Of a stretch of 64,000 nt of DNA, positions 36,158-44,261 are shown one piece after another (the first letter of the stretch is position 1; every line of letters starts with the position of its first letter). Both the position numbers and the translations under genes were made by a program. The DNA is from Prevotella communis (GTDB lineage Bacteria; Bacteroidota; Bacteroidia; Bacteroidales; Bacteroidaceae). Location of the stretch: NCBI RefSeq assembly GCF_022024115.1, contig NZ_CP091792.1, positions 1,364,001-1,428,000 of the forward strand. Reading direction: 5' to 3'. The notes beneath the pieces were generated by a model. The model searched no databases, was not told the DNA's origin, and saw only the letters and a program-made list of their open reading frames with translations.

Positions 36158-36789
36158 ATAAGGCTAAAGAAATCGTGACTAAAGGAAGATTGGCGGTGAT
36201 ACTAATCATCGCCATCCTCCTTATTGACCAGTTTATTAAAATATGGGTGAAGACCCACATGGAGTTACATGAGAGTATCCGAGTGACCAACTGGTTCTAT
36301 ATTGCTTTTATCGAAAACAACGGTATGGCTTATGGTATGCAGATTGGTTCGAAGTTACTTCTTTCACTTTTCCGTGTAGTAGCCATAGGTGCTCTAGGGT
36401 ATTATATCTGGCTTCAATCTAAAAAAACTAATGTTCGTTGGGGATATATTGTCTGCTTGTCTATGATATTGGCAGGTGCTGCAGGCAACCTAATTGACTG
36501 TATGTTCTATGGTTTATGTTTTGATGCCTCTACTGTAGGACACGTTAGTCAGTATGTAGGTTTGGGCAATGGCTATGAGTCGTTCCTCATGGGACGGGTG
36601 GTGGATATGTTTTATTTTCCCCTCATTGTCACGACTTATCCCGATTGGTTCCCTGTTTGTGGAGGTGAGGATTTTATCTTCTTTAGTCCCGTATTTAATT
36701 TTGCCGACTCGAGTATTAGTGTTGGAGTAGTAGCTTTATTGCTGTTCTTCAGAAAAGAAATCGGTCAGATTTCATTTAGGAAGAAATGA
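36154..36789 (+). CDS. lspA: Lipoprotein signal peptidase (signal peptidase II)
   Basis: The 211-residue inner-membrane protease removes signal peptides from prolipoproteins. Four membrane helices are visible, with the catalytic aspartates in AGAAGNLIDCMFYG and FNFADSSISVG and the conserved ENNGMAYGM. The start is GTG at 36154, overlapping the DksA-like stop as GTGA; the next in-frame ATG would cut off the first helix. The product is longer than the E. coli enzyme because of an insertion around residues 115-165, common in Bacteroidetes. Many lipoproteins in this window are its likely substrates. Confidence 0.95.
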   Translation: MNKAKEIVTKGRLAVILIIAILLIDQFIKIWVKTHMELHESIRVTNWFYIAFIENNGMAYGMQIGSKLLLSLFRVVAIGALGYYIWLQSKKTNVRWGYIVCLSMILAGAAGNLIDCMFYGLCFDASTVGHVSQYVGLGNGYESFLMGRVVDMFYFPLIVTTYPDWFPVCGGEDFIFFSPVFNFADSSISVGVVALLLFFRKEIGQISFRKK

Positions 36790-37730
36790 AGAAATATCTG
36801 CTGTTTGCCGTAGGCGTTTTTACAATGATGGTTGGATGCAAACCCGGTACGCCGAGTGAATATATTCAGCCTGACGACATGGAGGATATCCTTGTTGAGT
36901 ATCATATGGCTAAAGCTATGGCCGGCCAGTATGACGGGTCATATGAGGAGCGTAATTATCAACAGGCTTTGTATATTGAGGCTGTATTGCGTAAGCATGG
37001 TGTGACTCAGGAGCAGTTTGACTCTTCACTAGTCTATTATTATCGTCGTGCTGACAGGTTTGATAAACTTTATCAGAATGTAGCCGACAGACTTGAGGAA
37101 CAGGCTTTGTCGCTTGGTGCTACAGAAGGTGAGATTGGTAAGTTTGCTTCTCTTAGTGCTACTGGTGATACGGCTAATATCTGGACAGAGCGTTCGCGCT
37201 ATGCAATGATGCCAGTCCCTCCTTATAATCGTTGGTCGTTTGAAGTATCAGTAGATACGGCTTTTTATAATGGGGATAGCTTTCTTATGCAGTTTATGTC
37301 TGACTTTATGTTCCAGGATGGTATGCGTAGTTGTACGCTAAATATCGCAGTGACCTATGATAATGACACTACAATCAGTAAAAATATAGTGTTCTCTTAT
37401 GCAGGTCTGACTCAACTGCGTATCCCTGCTTACGAAAATCATGCAGTCAAGCGTCTTCGCGGCTATTTCTATCTGGCTGGTGGTAGTGATCGTACAACGA
37501 CTACACGCCTTTTATTCCTGGATAATATTCAGTTGATACGTTTTCATAATGAACAGCATGAAGAGAATCAGAAAGATAGCGTCGAATCAGATAGTATTGG
37601 AGGACAAATCCGTCTTGACTCAGTCGGTGGTGGAAATCTCCCAAGGGGAGGTCTTAAAATGGTATCCATTGACTCAGGAGTTACCCAACACGGAATGGTT
37701 AGGCGGACAAGTTTGCCTGAGAAGAGATAA
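36786..37730 (+). CDS. DUF4296 lipoprotein
   Basis: The 314-residue product has a lipoprotein signal (MKKYLLFAVGVFTMMVGC) and an N-terminal DUF4296 domain: DDMEDILVEYHMAKAMA and a second helix ending VYYYRRADRFDKLYQNVADRLEEQ. The middle (about 120-255) is predicted beta-rich. It overlaps the lspA stop by 4 bases. The last 60 codons (from about 255) are polar and low in complexity and overlap another reading frame at 37549-37776, which looks the better conserved of the two. Function unknown. Confidence 0.82.
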   Translation: MKKYLLFAVGVFTMMVGCKPGTPSEYIQPDDMEDILVEYHMAKAMAGQYDGSYEERNYQQALYIEAVLRKHGVTQEQFDSSLVYYYRRADRFDKLYQNVADRLEEQALSLGATEGEIGKFASLSATGDTANIWTERSRYAMMPVPPYNRWSFEVSVDTAFYNGDSFLMQFMSDFMFQDGMRSCTLNIAVTYDNDTTISKNIVFSYAGLTQLRIPAYENHAVKRLRGYFYLAGGSDRTTTTRLLFLDNIQLIRFHNEQHEENQKDSVESDSIGGQIRLDSVGGGNLPRGGLKMVSIDSGVTQHGMVRRTSLPEKR

Positions 37731-37776
37731 AGATGGTGTGCTGAGGGCATACTATAATAATAAGGTAGTAGAATAA
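37549..37776 (+). CDS. Small conserved protein overlapping the DUF4296 gene out of frame
   Basis: The 75-residue frame starts inside the DUF4296 gene and runs 46 bases past its stop. Its sequence is compact and protein-like (KIASNQIVLEDKSVLTQSVV; LTQELPNTEWLGGQVCLRRD; GVLRAYYNNKVVE) and, from memory, resembles short hypothetical proteins found after DUF4296 genes in other Bacteroidales. The second ATG at 37558 may be the true start. It ends 22 bp before the transporter gene. Translation of both overlapping frames is an inference. Confidence 0.6.
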   Translation: MNSMKRIRKIASNQIVLEDKSVLTQSVVEISQGEVLKWYPLTQELPNTEWLGGQVCLRRDKDGVLRAYYNNKVVE

Positions 37777-37798
37777 ACAACTAAAAATCTATACGAAT

Positions 37799-39118
37799 AT
37801 GAATACAAAAGTGCGTTTGGCAGTAATGAACTTCTTGGAGTTCGCTGTATGGGGTGCATACCTCACTTGTATGGGTAATTATCTGGGAAAGGCTGGCCTA
37901 GGTGAAAATATTGCATGGTTTTATGCCATACAGGGTATCGTTTCCATCTTTATGCCCACACTAATGGGTATTGTGGCAGATAAATGGATACAGCCCCAGC
38001 GATTGCTTGGTCTTTGTCATCTGTTGGCTGGTGTCTTCATGCTTGGCTGTTGGTGGATGGGTGTGCAGGCTGGTTTTGGCAACGAATTGCCCAATAAGTC
38101 ACTCTTTATCGCTATGTATACCTTGAGTGTGGCATTTTTTATGCCTACCATCGCTTTGGCAAACACTGCAGCTTTCTCCATATTGAAGAAGAATGGTATG
38201 GACACCGTGAAAGACTTTCCTCCAATCCGTGTATTGGGAACAGTCGGTTTTATTGCTACAATGTGGTTTGTTAATTGCGCAGTGTGGGAAGATGGTTCGT
38301 TTTCGTTCACCCTGGCGGAAAATTCGCATAAGTTCCAGTACACCTATATGCAATTTTTTGTATCAGGTTTGTTGAGTGTCTTGCTCTGTGCTTACTGTTT
38401 TACCCTGCCTGAGTGTCCATTGAAGAAACAGGAAGATGGAAAGAACAAATCTATTGTGGAGTCTTTGGGATTGAATGCCTTTAAACTCTTCAAAACCAAG
38501 AAGATGGCTTTCTTCTTTATTTTCTCAGCTTTGCTTGGTATGTGTTTGCAAGTGACAAATGGTTATGCAGGACCTTTTATCACGAGTTTTAAGGGTAATC
38601 CGGATTTCGCAGATACTTTTGCTGCCAATAATGCAACGTTGTTGACTAGTATCTCTCAGATTAGTGAGGCATTATGTATCTTGATGATACCTTTCTTCCT
38701 GAAGCGTTTTGGTATCAAGATAGTTATGCTGATGTCTATGTTTGCCTGGGTATTCCGCTTCGGTTTCTTCGGCGTTGGTGACCCTGCTATGCCTGGTGTT
38801 ATCTTCTTTGTCCTTTCTTGTATCGTCTACGGTGTTGCTTTCGACTTCTTCAACGTGTCGGGGGGTATCTTCGTTGATCAGGAATGTGCACCCGATATAA
38901 AGGCATCAGCCCAGGGCTTGTTTATGATGATGACAAATGGTATTGGTGCTACTATCGGTACGCTGATTGCTGGCGAGGTGGTGAATTACTTCTGTCAGTG
39001 GGAAGGCGACTATCTAATGGGTGAGTGGCAGAGTTGTTGGTTTATTTTTGCTGCTTTTGCATTGGTAGTAGGCGTATCATTTGCCTTGGTTTTCAATCCT
39101 GATAAGAATAAGAAATAA
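37799..39118 (+). CDS. Nucleoside:H+ symporter-type MFS transporter (NupG/XapB-like)
   Basis: The 439-residue membrane protein has about twelve helices and the nucleoside:H+ symporter signatures: NFLEFAVWGAYLTCMGNYL at the N-terminus, GIVADKWIQPQRLL between helices 2 and 3, PPIRVLGTVGFIATMW, and FFNVSGGIFVDQECAPDIKASAQGLFMMMTNGIGA near the C-terminus. It likely imports nucleosides. It is 22 bp after the small gene and 2 bp before the DUF151 gene, within the ileS run. Confidence 0.88.
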   Translation: MNTKVRLAVMNFLEFAVWGAYLTCMGNYLGKAGLGENIAWFYAIQGIVSIFMPTLMGIVADKWIQPQRLLGLCHLLAGVFMLGCWWMGVQAGFGNELPNKSLFIAMYTLSVAFFMPTIALANTAAFSILKKNGMDTVKDFPPIRVLGTVGFIATMWFVNCAVWEDGSFSFTLAENSHKFQYTYMQFFVSGLLSVLLCAYCFTLPECPLKKQEDGKNKSIVESLGLNAFKLFKTKKMAFFFIFSALLGMCLQVTNGYAGPFITSFKGNPDFADTFAANNATLLTSISQISEALCILMIPFFLKRFGIKIVMLMSMFAWVFRFGFFGVGDPAMPGVIFFVLSCIVYGVAFDFFNVSGGIFVDQECAPDIKASAQGLFMMMTNGIGATIGTLIAGEVVNYFCQWEGDYLMGEWQSCWFIFAAFALVVGVSFALVFNPDKNKK

Positions 39119-39120
39119 GT

Positions 39121-39657
39121 ATGAAGCGTACGCTTTTGAGATTTGAGAATGTGCAGCAGGTGGTTGGTGGCGATGGGATGGCTGTCATCATACTGACCGA
39201 CGGGGAACGAAAACGTGCCTTGTCTGTGGTGTGCGACGAACCCATGAGTCAGCAACTACAGATGCGCATGGCAAATCCAAAGGCTTGCCGGACCATGTTG
39301 CCAGAGACGCTGGTGAGTCTGTTACCGGAATCCTACGAGATGCTGATTTGTGGACTTTTCGAGGGCCAGTATCAGGTTATGCTGATGAATAATATTGGTG
39401 ATAGTGTCCGTTTACGCATGAGTGATGCCGTGTTGCTGAGTCTCATATCTGATATTCCGCTTTATATTGAGGATAACTTGATGGAACGGCAGTGTTTTCC
39501 TTTCGATGAGAGGGCACAGAAGATAGCGATTCCTATTAATACGATGGACCTTTCCAGACTGCAGTCGGCTTTGGCTGATGCTGTTGAGAATGAGAATTAT
39601 GAACTAGCTTCACAATTGCGTGACGAAATAAACAAGAGACATCATGAAAGAGACTAG
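39121..39657 (+). CDS. DUF151 (bifunctional nuclease) domain protein with UVR motif
   Basis: Residues 1-135 of this 178-residue protein read as a DUF151/bifunctional-nuclease domain, and about 140-175 as a UvrB/UvrC-type UVR helix pair (LQSALADAVENENYELASQLRDEINKR). The same combination occurs widely in Bacteroidetes. Plant relatives have DNase/RNase activity; bacterial function is unsettled. Its last 14 bases overlap rsmE. Confidence 0.82.
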   Translation: MKRTLLRFENVQQVVGGDGMAVIILTDGERKRALSVVCDEPMSQQLQMRMANPKACRTMLPETLVSLLPESYEMLICGLFEGQYQVMLMNNIGDSVRLRMSDAVLLSLISDIPLYIEDNLMERQCFPFDERAQKIAIPINTMDLSRLQSALADAVENENYELASQLRDEINKRHHERD

Positions 39658-40366
39658 ATATTTCTTTGTGCCTGATGCTGCTAAGCAGATAGAATTGCCT
39701 GATGATGAAGCCGTTCATGCAGTCAGAGTGTTGCGTATGCAGGCTGGTGACGAGATGATGCTGTTGGATGGTCAAGGCTCTTTCTATCGAGCTGTTTTGA
39801 CCCTTACTACGCAGAAACGTTGTCAGTATGAGATTGTTGAGACACTGCCTCAGAAACGTCAATGGAAGGGTTGTATTCATCTGGCTATCGCTCCGACCAA
39901 ACTGATGGATAGGATAGAATGGATGGCGGAGAAAGCTACAGAGGTTGGTCTGGATAAACTGTCATTTTTGGATTGTGCTTTTTCAGAACGTAAGACGCTG
40001 AAACTTCCACGTGTTGAGAAAATCGTGGTGTCGGCAGTTAAGCAAAGTCGTAAGGCATATATGCCGGAACTGACGGAAATGACACCATTCAAGAACTTTA
40101 TTCAACAACACACTTCAGGGCATCGTTATATCGCACATTGCTATGACGAGGTGCCTCGTGTGAACCTGTTTGATGAATTGAAAGCTGTCAATGAGGATGA
40201 AGATACTTTGGTGATGATAGGTCCTGAGGGCGACTTCTCTATTGACGAAGTGCGTTTTGCTGTTGACGCTGGCTTTATTTCTGTTGATTTAGGAAAGAGT
40301 CGCTTGCGTACAGAGACGGCCGGTCTATCGGCAGTAATGATGATGCAACTTGCAAAACAATGCTGA
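39644..40366 (+). CDS. rsmE: 16S rRNA (uracil-1498-N3)-methyltransferase
   Basis: The 240-residue SPOUT-class enzyme methylates U1498 of 16S rRNA. It has an N-terminal PUA-like region (HAVRVLRMQAGDEMMLLDGQG) and the SPOUT knot signatures KATEVGLDKL, IGPEGDFSIDEV and LGKSRLRTETAGL near the C-terminus. Length is normal. It starts inside the end of the DUF151 gene. Confidence 0.95.
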   Translation: MKETRYFFVPDAAKQIELPDDEAVHAVRVLRMQAGDEMMLLDGQGSFYRAVLTLTTQKRCQYEIVETLPQKRQWKGCIHLAIAPTKLMDRIEWMAEKATEVGLDKLSFLDCAFSERKTLKLPRVEKIVVSAVKQSRKAYMPELTEMTPFKNFIQQHTSGHRYIAHCYDEVPRVNLFDELKAVNEDEDTLVMIGPEGDFSIDEVRFAVDAGFISVDLGKSRLRTETAGLSAVMMMQLAKQC

Positions 40367-40389
40367 GCAATTGGTAAAATAATGTTGAT

Positions 40390-40845
40390 ATGAAAAAACT
40401 ACTGATATTTGCGCTTCTTTTTTGTTCTCAACTATCGTTGCAGGCACAGACTGATAGTCTGAATATCCGTGAGGTCTTCAAACTGATGCCTGACAGTCTT
40501 TTGCCATATCTGACACAGAACAATAGGCTTGATATGATTGATTTCATGGATGCTAAGATGAAAGCTGCTGTAGATAATCAGTTGGGTGGCGAGAGCGAGA
40601 TGACGTATCTCTCAGACGACTCCCTTTGTATTAAGATGAATGAGTCGATGACCTTGGAATTGAAGATGCTCCGTGATGAGAAAGAGCCTATTGTCTTTAT
40701 GAAGCGCACCTATCAAATTACAGAACGCCAAAAGGAGATCCTGATTGGCAGGTATTCATCCTCTTGGCGTCCTATATCTGATGTCTCTGTAAAATCTACG
40801 CTTTTAAAACGTGATGAAGAGATGCTTGAGAAATCTTACTTTTGA
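40390..40845 (+). CDS. DUF3256 family secreted protein
   Basis: The 151-residue product has a signal peptide (LLIFALLFCSQLSLQAQ) and matches the Bacteroidales DUF3256 pattern: IREVFKLMPDSLLPYLTQNNRLDMIDFMDAKM near the N-terminus, then alternating beta strands. It is the last gene of the ileS run and its final 10 bases overlap the 3' end of the convergent gene at 40836. Function unknown. Confidence 0.85.
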   Translation: MKKLLIFALLFCSQLSLQAQTDSLNIREVFKLMPDSLLPYLTQNNRLDMIDFMDAKMKAAVDNQLGGESEMTYLSDDSLCIKMNESMTLELKMLRDEKEPIVFMKRTYQITERQKEILIGRYSSSWRPISDVSVKSTLLKRDEEMLEKSYF

Positions 40846-41330
40846 TTACCTTGCTGGCCGCGTCTTTGCTGTTGTTGCATCTGTGGCCAGTTGAACTGAG
40901 GCTTGTTGCGATTAAATCGTCTGAACACGTGGCGATAGAATTTATCCTCAGCCTTCAGCACGGCATATACTTTCGATGCAGGCAATAAATCCAAGAAACG
41001 TTCGTGGTAAGTTTTCTGTATTCGCTTCATCTCCAAATCGATATCATCACGCTCCTTGATAGCCTTCATGCATGAAGACTCGTCATTTGGCGTCATTGTA
41101 ACTAGTTTGCGCTGACAATCATACAGTCCGCGTTGTTTGTTCTGCATCTCCCTGTATACGGGGAAGAATTTCGCAGCCTCTTGTGGCGACAATTTTGCCT
41201 CGTTGATGATAAATAGATGCAGTTCTGCGTCAAATTTCTCCGGCGAGAATTTCTGCTCTTCCTGAGGTTCGTGTGCACTGATTGTCAAGGCTGCAATGAA
41301 TAGGAAAAATAACATTAATCCCTTTTTCAT
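40836..41330 (-). CDS. Periplasmic Spy/CpxP-like helical protein of an ECF sigma cassette
   Basis: The 164-residue protein has a signal peptide (LMLFFLFIAALTISAH) and a helical, charged body (KLSPQEAAKFFPVYREMQNKQRGLY; KERDDIDLEMKRIQKTYHERFLDLLPASKVYAVLKAEDKFYR) ending in a Gln/Arg-rich tail. Such LTxxQ-like proteins often accompany ECF sigma and anti-sigma genes in Bacteroidetes as envelope stress sensors or chaperones. The role is inferred from fold type and neighbours. Confidence 0.72.
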   Translation of the reverse strand: MKKGLMLFFLFIAALTISAHEPQEEQKFSPEKFDAELHLFIINEAKLSPQEAAKFFPVYREMQNKQRGLYDCQRKLVTMTPNDESSCMKAIKERDDIDLEMKRIQKTYHERFLDLLPASKVYAVLKAEDKFYRHVFRRFNRNKPQFNWPQMQQQQRRGQQGNQK

Positions 41331-41345
41331 AACTTTTCCTCCTTC

Positions 41346-41705
41346 TTACATATCAGCCAGCAGGCTGGCATAGATTTCATTGTTGTCGAACATGGCATAG
41401 TCAGTGGCTTCGTCAATGTACGAGTCATTGTATTCTGTTGCATGTTGAGAGAAATTTCCTTTCATCGTCTCGTTAGTCTGCTTGTCCAGGTTTTGGTAAA
41501 TGACCACACCAAAGACGGCTATGCAGACGCATGCAGCAGCATAGAGTAGCGGCCTCAGTCGCTTGATTAATGCGGGTTTCTGTTCCTTTTGTGCTGGTAT
41601 CTTATTCATGATATCGCCCGCCAACTGCTCAAAGTATCCTTCGGGCACCGTAAACGGGTTTTTGTTACCCATTTTGTTTCTAATGTAATCCTCTTCGTAG
41701 TTCAT
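41346..41705 (-). CDS. Small single-pass membrane protein, probable anti-sigma factor
   Basis: The 119-residue protein has a cytosolic N-terminal part (NPFTVPEGYFEQLAGDIMNKIP), a single membrane helix (about 52-68, LLYAAACVCIAVFGVVIY) and a short acidic periplasmic tail. The VPEGYFEQL motif and position directly after an ECF sigma gene are typical of Bacteroidetes anti-sigma-like membrane proteins. No zinc anti-sigma motif is present. Confidence 0.7.
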   Translation of the reverse strand: MNYEEDYIRNKMGNKNPFTVPEGYFEQLAGDIMNKIPAQKEQKPALIKRLRPLLYAAACVCIAVFGVVIYQNLDKQTNETMKGNFSQHATEYNDSYIDEATDYAMFDNNEIYASLLADM

Positions 41706-41750
41706 AGTTTCGTATCCTTTTTCTTTTTGACGTATAAAAATTATTATGGT

Positions 41751-42302
41751 TTAATCGAATTGTTTAAAAAACTCTGTTATTTTTTTGACGGCAATATGGT
41801 AGGAGGCTTTCAGTGCCCCTTCAGAGGTTCCAAGTGTCTTGCTGATATCGCTGTATTTCATATCATCGTAGTAGCGAAGCAGGAATACCGTACGCTGAAC
41901 CTCTGGGAGTGACGCGATAGCCTGTTGCAGCTGTGCTTCTTTCTCGTCACCATCAAAATATTCGTCAGCCATCAGTTGGTTGGCGATACCCGTCTCTATA
42001 TTATCGGCGCTGAGCGTTGGCCTGTTTTTCTGCTTACGTAAGAAGTCGAGCGCCTCGTTGATTGCTATTCGTGACAGCCAGGTAATCAGTTTGGAATCGC
42101 CGTGAAAACTGTCAAGCGAACTCCATGCTTTAATAAATGCGTTTTGTAGTACGTCATTACTGTCTTCATGTGTGATGACTAAACGACGTACCTGCCAGTA
42201 TAGCTGTTCGCTATATTGACGCACCATTACTTCAAATCCCTTGCGGCGTGTGGCTGGGTCTTGAAGGAGCAACTTCAGTTGGTTATCATCTGTTGTTGAC
42301 AT
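41751..42302 (-). CDS. ECF-type RNA polymerase sigma factor
   Basis: The 183-residue protein has sigma region 2 (about 25-90: YSEQLYWQVRRLV, DVLQNAFIKAWSSLDSF, TWLSRIAINEALDFLRK) and region 4 (about 125-178: LPEVQRTVFLLRYYDDMKYSDISKTLGTSEGALKASYHIAVKKI). It probably directs envelope-related transcription together with the two downstream genes. No TAnnTTTG element is seen in its 36-bp upstream gap, so it may read through from the L,D-transpeptidase gene or use its own alternative promoter. Confidence 0.92.
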   Translation of the reverse strand: MSTTDDNQLKLLLQDPATRRKGFEVMVRQYSEQLYWQVRRLVITHEDSNDVLQNAFIKAWSSLDSFHGDSKLITWLSRIAINEALDFLRKQKNRPTLSADNIETGIANQLMADEYFDGDEKEAQLQQAIASLPEVQRTVFLLRYYDDMKYSDISKTLGTSEGALKASYHIAVKKITEFFKQFD

Positions 42303-42338
42303 TGTATCTGGTGTTCGGGCTTTAGTGTTTAAGACGCC

Positions 42339-43922
42339 TTACGGCATAAAAGGTTTAATTCGACGTGCTATTTGTTTGTCGTATTCATAGCGATCAGGCC
42401 ATGCTTCCCATTTTCCCGTTTCCGGGTTGGGGTATAGGGTGTAGTAGTCGATGACTACTGGGATATGGGGTTTTACGCTGACATAGGACATCTTGATACC
42501 CTTCAGCGGATCCTCTTCGTCTGTATGTTCTCGTTGATAGCGTTTACCTTTATCACCTTCTGGACGCATATCGATGTTCATGCGTATCTTGTCAAGTGTC
42601 CACTCTTGAGCATCTGACATCAAAAATTTTACCATGTCGAATGGACGTTGTATACGTACGCATCCATGTGAGATGGTGCGCCTGTCGTAATTAAAGGCAT
42701 TCTTATTGTTTGTATCATGCAGATAGACATCAAATTGGTTGTTGAAGCGGAAAATGATACGTCCAAGTGAGTTGCGTGGTCCGCTATGCTGGGCCACACG
42801 ATAGGCTCCGCTACGCAATTGGGTACGAGTGATGTCTTTGGGCGATATGGTATCACCAGTATTTCTATGTACGATAAAATAGTCGTTTCGTGCGAAATAA
42901 GCAGAATCGCCGGCATGCTGACTTACCTCGTCGCGTAAAATGCTCCCTGGGATATTCCATTCAGGGTTTAGTTGTATCAGTCTTATCTTACTGGATAGTA
43001 AGGGCGTCTTTGTTTTCCATGCCCCGCAACAGATGCGCATTGAGAATACACTGTCAGGACGAATGGCCCATAACTGCTGTGACGGGATATTAATAAAAAC
43101 ATGCTTCTGCGTACTGTCTGTTTTTTGTGTGTGACGCCAGCGCAGACGTTCCATGTTACATAGAATGCGTTGACGTCCGTCTGGTGTGGAATCCGTTGTC
43201 AGACGCTCCTTTAGTTGATTATATACAGGGTGATGACTCTCTAGTCCTGCCAGGAAAAGCGAGGGATTCTCATCTGCAGCATGTGCAAGTGCCAGTTTTG
43301 TAAAATCTTCACTGGGTTGTTCTATGTCTACATCATAAACTATGCGGTATCCACCTTCCTTGCGCTTGTCCAGTCGGTTAAACACCTTATGAGGATTCAT
43401 AAAACCATAGCGTTGTCCTAAAGCGTAACGTATGTATGCCTTACTGAGATTTAGTTCCAGTTCAGCCATCGTCTTCGTGACGCTAGTATTGGTAGAGTCA
43501 AAGTCCAACGTGCGGAAATGCTCCAAGTCCTTTAGAATCTCTGTTGTAAAAAAAGCTTTTGGAGTAAAACCAATCTTTTGAACCTCATTTTCAAGAAAGT
43601 GAACTGTCGTCTCAGCTTTCTCTATAAAATCCTCATTTTCGTCGTTCAACCATACCCACTCATTTCCTTCCTGATAATATCTACTTACCAATCTGTCGGC
43701 CTCCAATGAGTCCGTATGACTAGAAATGAATAGCCCAAGATGCTGTTGGGCATCTTGAGCGCTATCTGCAAGTAATTGCAGTCTTAGTCTTGCGGCCATA
43801 TCTTCCTGCGACATAAAGATGTCGTTCTTGCAGGCCGTCATATTAAATAGAAGTGCGCAAGTGAAAAGACTTAACGCAATGTAATCTTTCGTACGGTTTT
43901 TCCTACTTTCAGAATGTAGCAT
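42339..43922 (-). CDS. L,D-transpeptidase (YkuD/YcbB type), lipoprotein
   Basis: The 527-residue protein has a lipobox (LLFNMTAC, Cys at about 31), a long helical N-terminal region and a YkuD catalytic domain with SHGCVR; the catalytic cysteine is residue 421. It would make 3-3 crosslinks in peptidoglycan or attach proteins to it, in the periplasm. The only plausible start, ATG 43922, lies 52 bases inside the preceding small gene in another frame; no alternative start gives a signal peptide. Size and layout agree with the YcbB-like group. Confidence 0.88.
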   Translation of the reverse strand: MLHSESRKNRTKDYIALSLFTCALLFNMTACKNDIFMSQEDMAARLRLQLLADSAQDAQQHLGLFISSHTDSLEADRLVSRYYQEGNEWVWLNDENEDFIEKAETTVHFLENEVQKIGFTPKAFFTTEILKDLEHFRTLDFDSTNTSVTKTMAELELNLSKAYIRYALGQRYGFMNPHKVFNRLDKRKEGGYRIVYDVDIEQPSEDFTKLALAHAADENPSLFLAGLESHHPVYNQLKERLTTDSTPDGRQRILCNMERLRWRHTQKTDSTQKHVFINIPSQQLWAIRPDSVFSMRICCGAWKTKTPLLSSKIRLIQLNPEWNIPGSILRDEVSQHAGDSAYFARNDYFIVHRNTGDTISPKDITRTQLRSGAYRVAQHSGPRNSLGRIIFRFNNQFDVYLHDTNNKNAFNYDRRTISHGCVRIQRPFDMVKFLMSDAQEWTLDKIRMNIDMRPEGDKGKRYQREHTDEEDPLKGIKMSYVSVKPHIPVVIDYYTLYPNPETGKWEAWPDRYEYDKQIARRIKPFMP

Positions 43923-44185
43923 CCTTTAGGCAGATTAAGTTCTACGCGTTGTGCAGGTCCTTCAATCTTGTATGATGCTACGGCTTTTCCTGTGAGGGAT
44001 ACAACTTCGAGCACCATTCCGTTTCCACCTTGCACGGTGACGGCATTCTTATCTAATTTTATAGTAGGTGTGGTTTCTTCTACTTGCTCTGCCACTCCCA
44101 TCTCAGCAATCATTGTCATTGCCTGCGCAGGTATTGCGAAAGCAAGTGATATTGCTGTTGCGATTATGAGTAGTCTTTTTTGCAT
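43871..44185 (-). CDS. Small secreted protein resembling a stand-alone T9SS C-terminal sorting domain
   Basis: The ATG at 44185 gives 104 residues with a signal peptide (QKRLLIIATAISLAFAIPAQA). After a short linker the rest (VVSLTGKAVASYKIEGPAQRVELNLPKGCYILKVGKTVRKITLR) matches the beta-sandwich pattern of Por/type IX secretion C-terminal domains, G-x-Y-x-x-K-V at the end, but with no passenger protein. The frame is open 29 codons further upstream, across the promoter. The role is unclear: a minimal sorting-domain protein or a decayed T9SS cargo. It precedes and overlaps an L,D-transpeptidase. Confidence 0.7.
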   Translation of the reverse strand: MQKRLLIIATAISLAFAIPAQAMTMIAEMGVAEQVEETTPTIKLDKNAVTVQGGNGMVLEVVSLTGKAVASYKIEGPAQRVELNLPKGCYILKVGKTVRKITLR

Positions 44186-44207
44186 AAGCGTAATATTTAT
44201 TTGGGGG

Positions 44208-44239
44208 CAAAGATAAAAAATATTTTCGAACTTTCCAAA
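44208..44239 (-). promoter_or_regulatory. Promoter of the T9SS-like protein and L,D-transpeptidase
   Basis: TTTG (44239-44236), a 20-bp spacer and TATCTTTG (44215-44208) on the minus strand match the consensus, 22 bp before the start at 44185. It lies just after the rnz stop. Confidence 0.75.
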
Positions 44240-44261
44240 TATTTTAGCGAAAAATTCGTTG

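Noticed and set aside
41331..41345. Separate promoter or gene between the anti-sigma-like and Spy-like genes
   Set aside because: The 15-bp gap has only a purine-rich ribosome-binding-type sequence.
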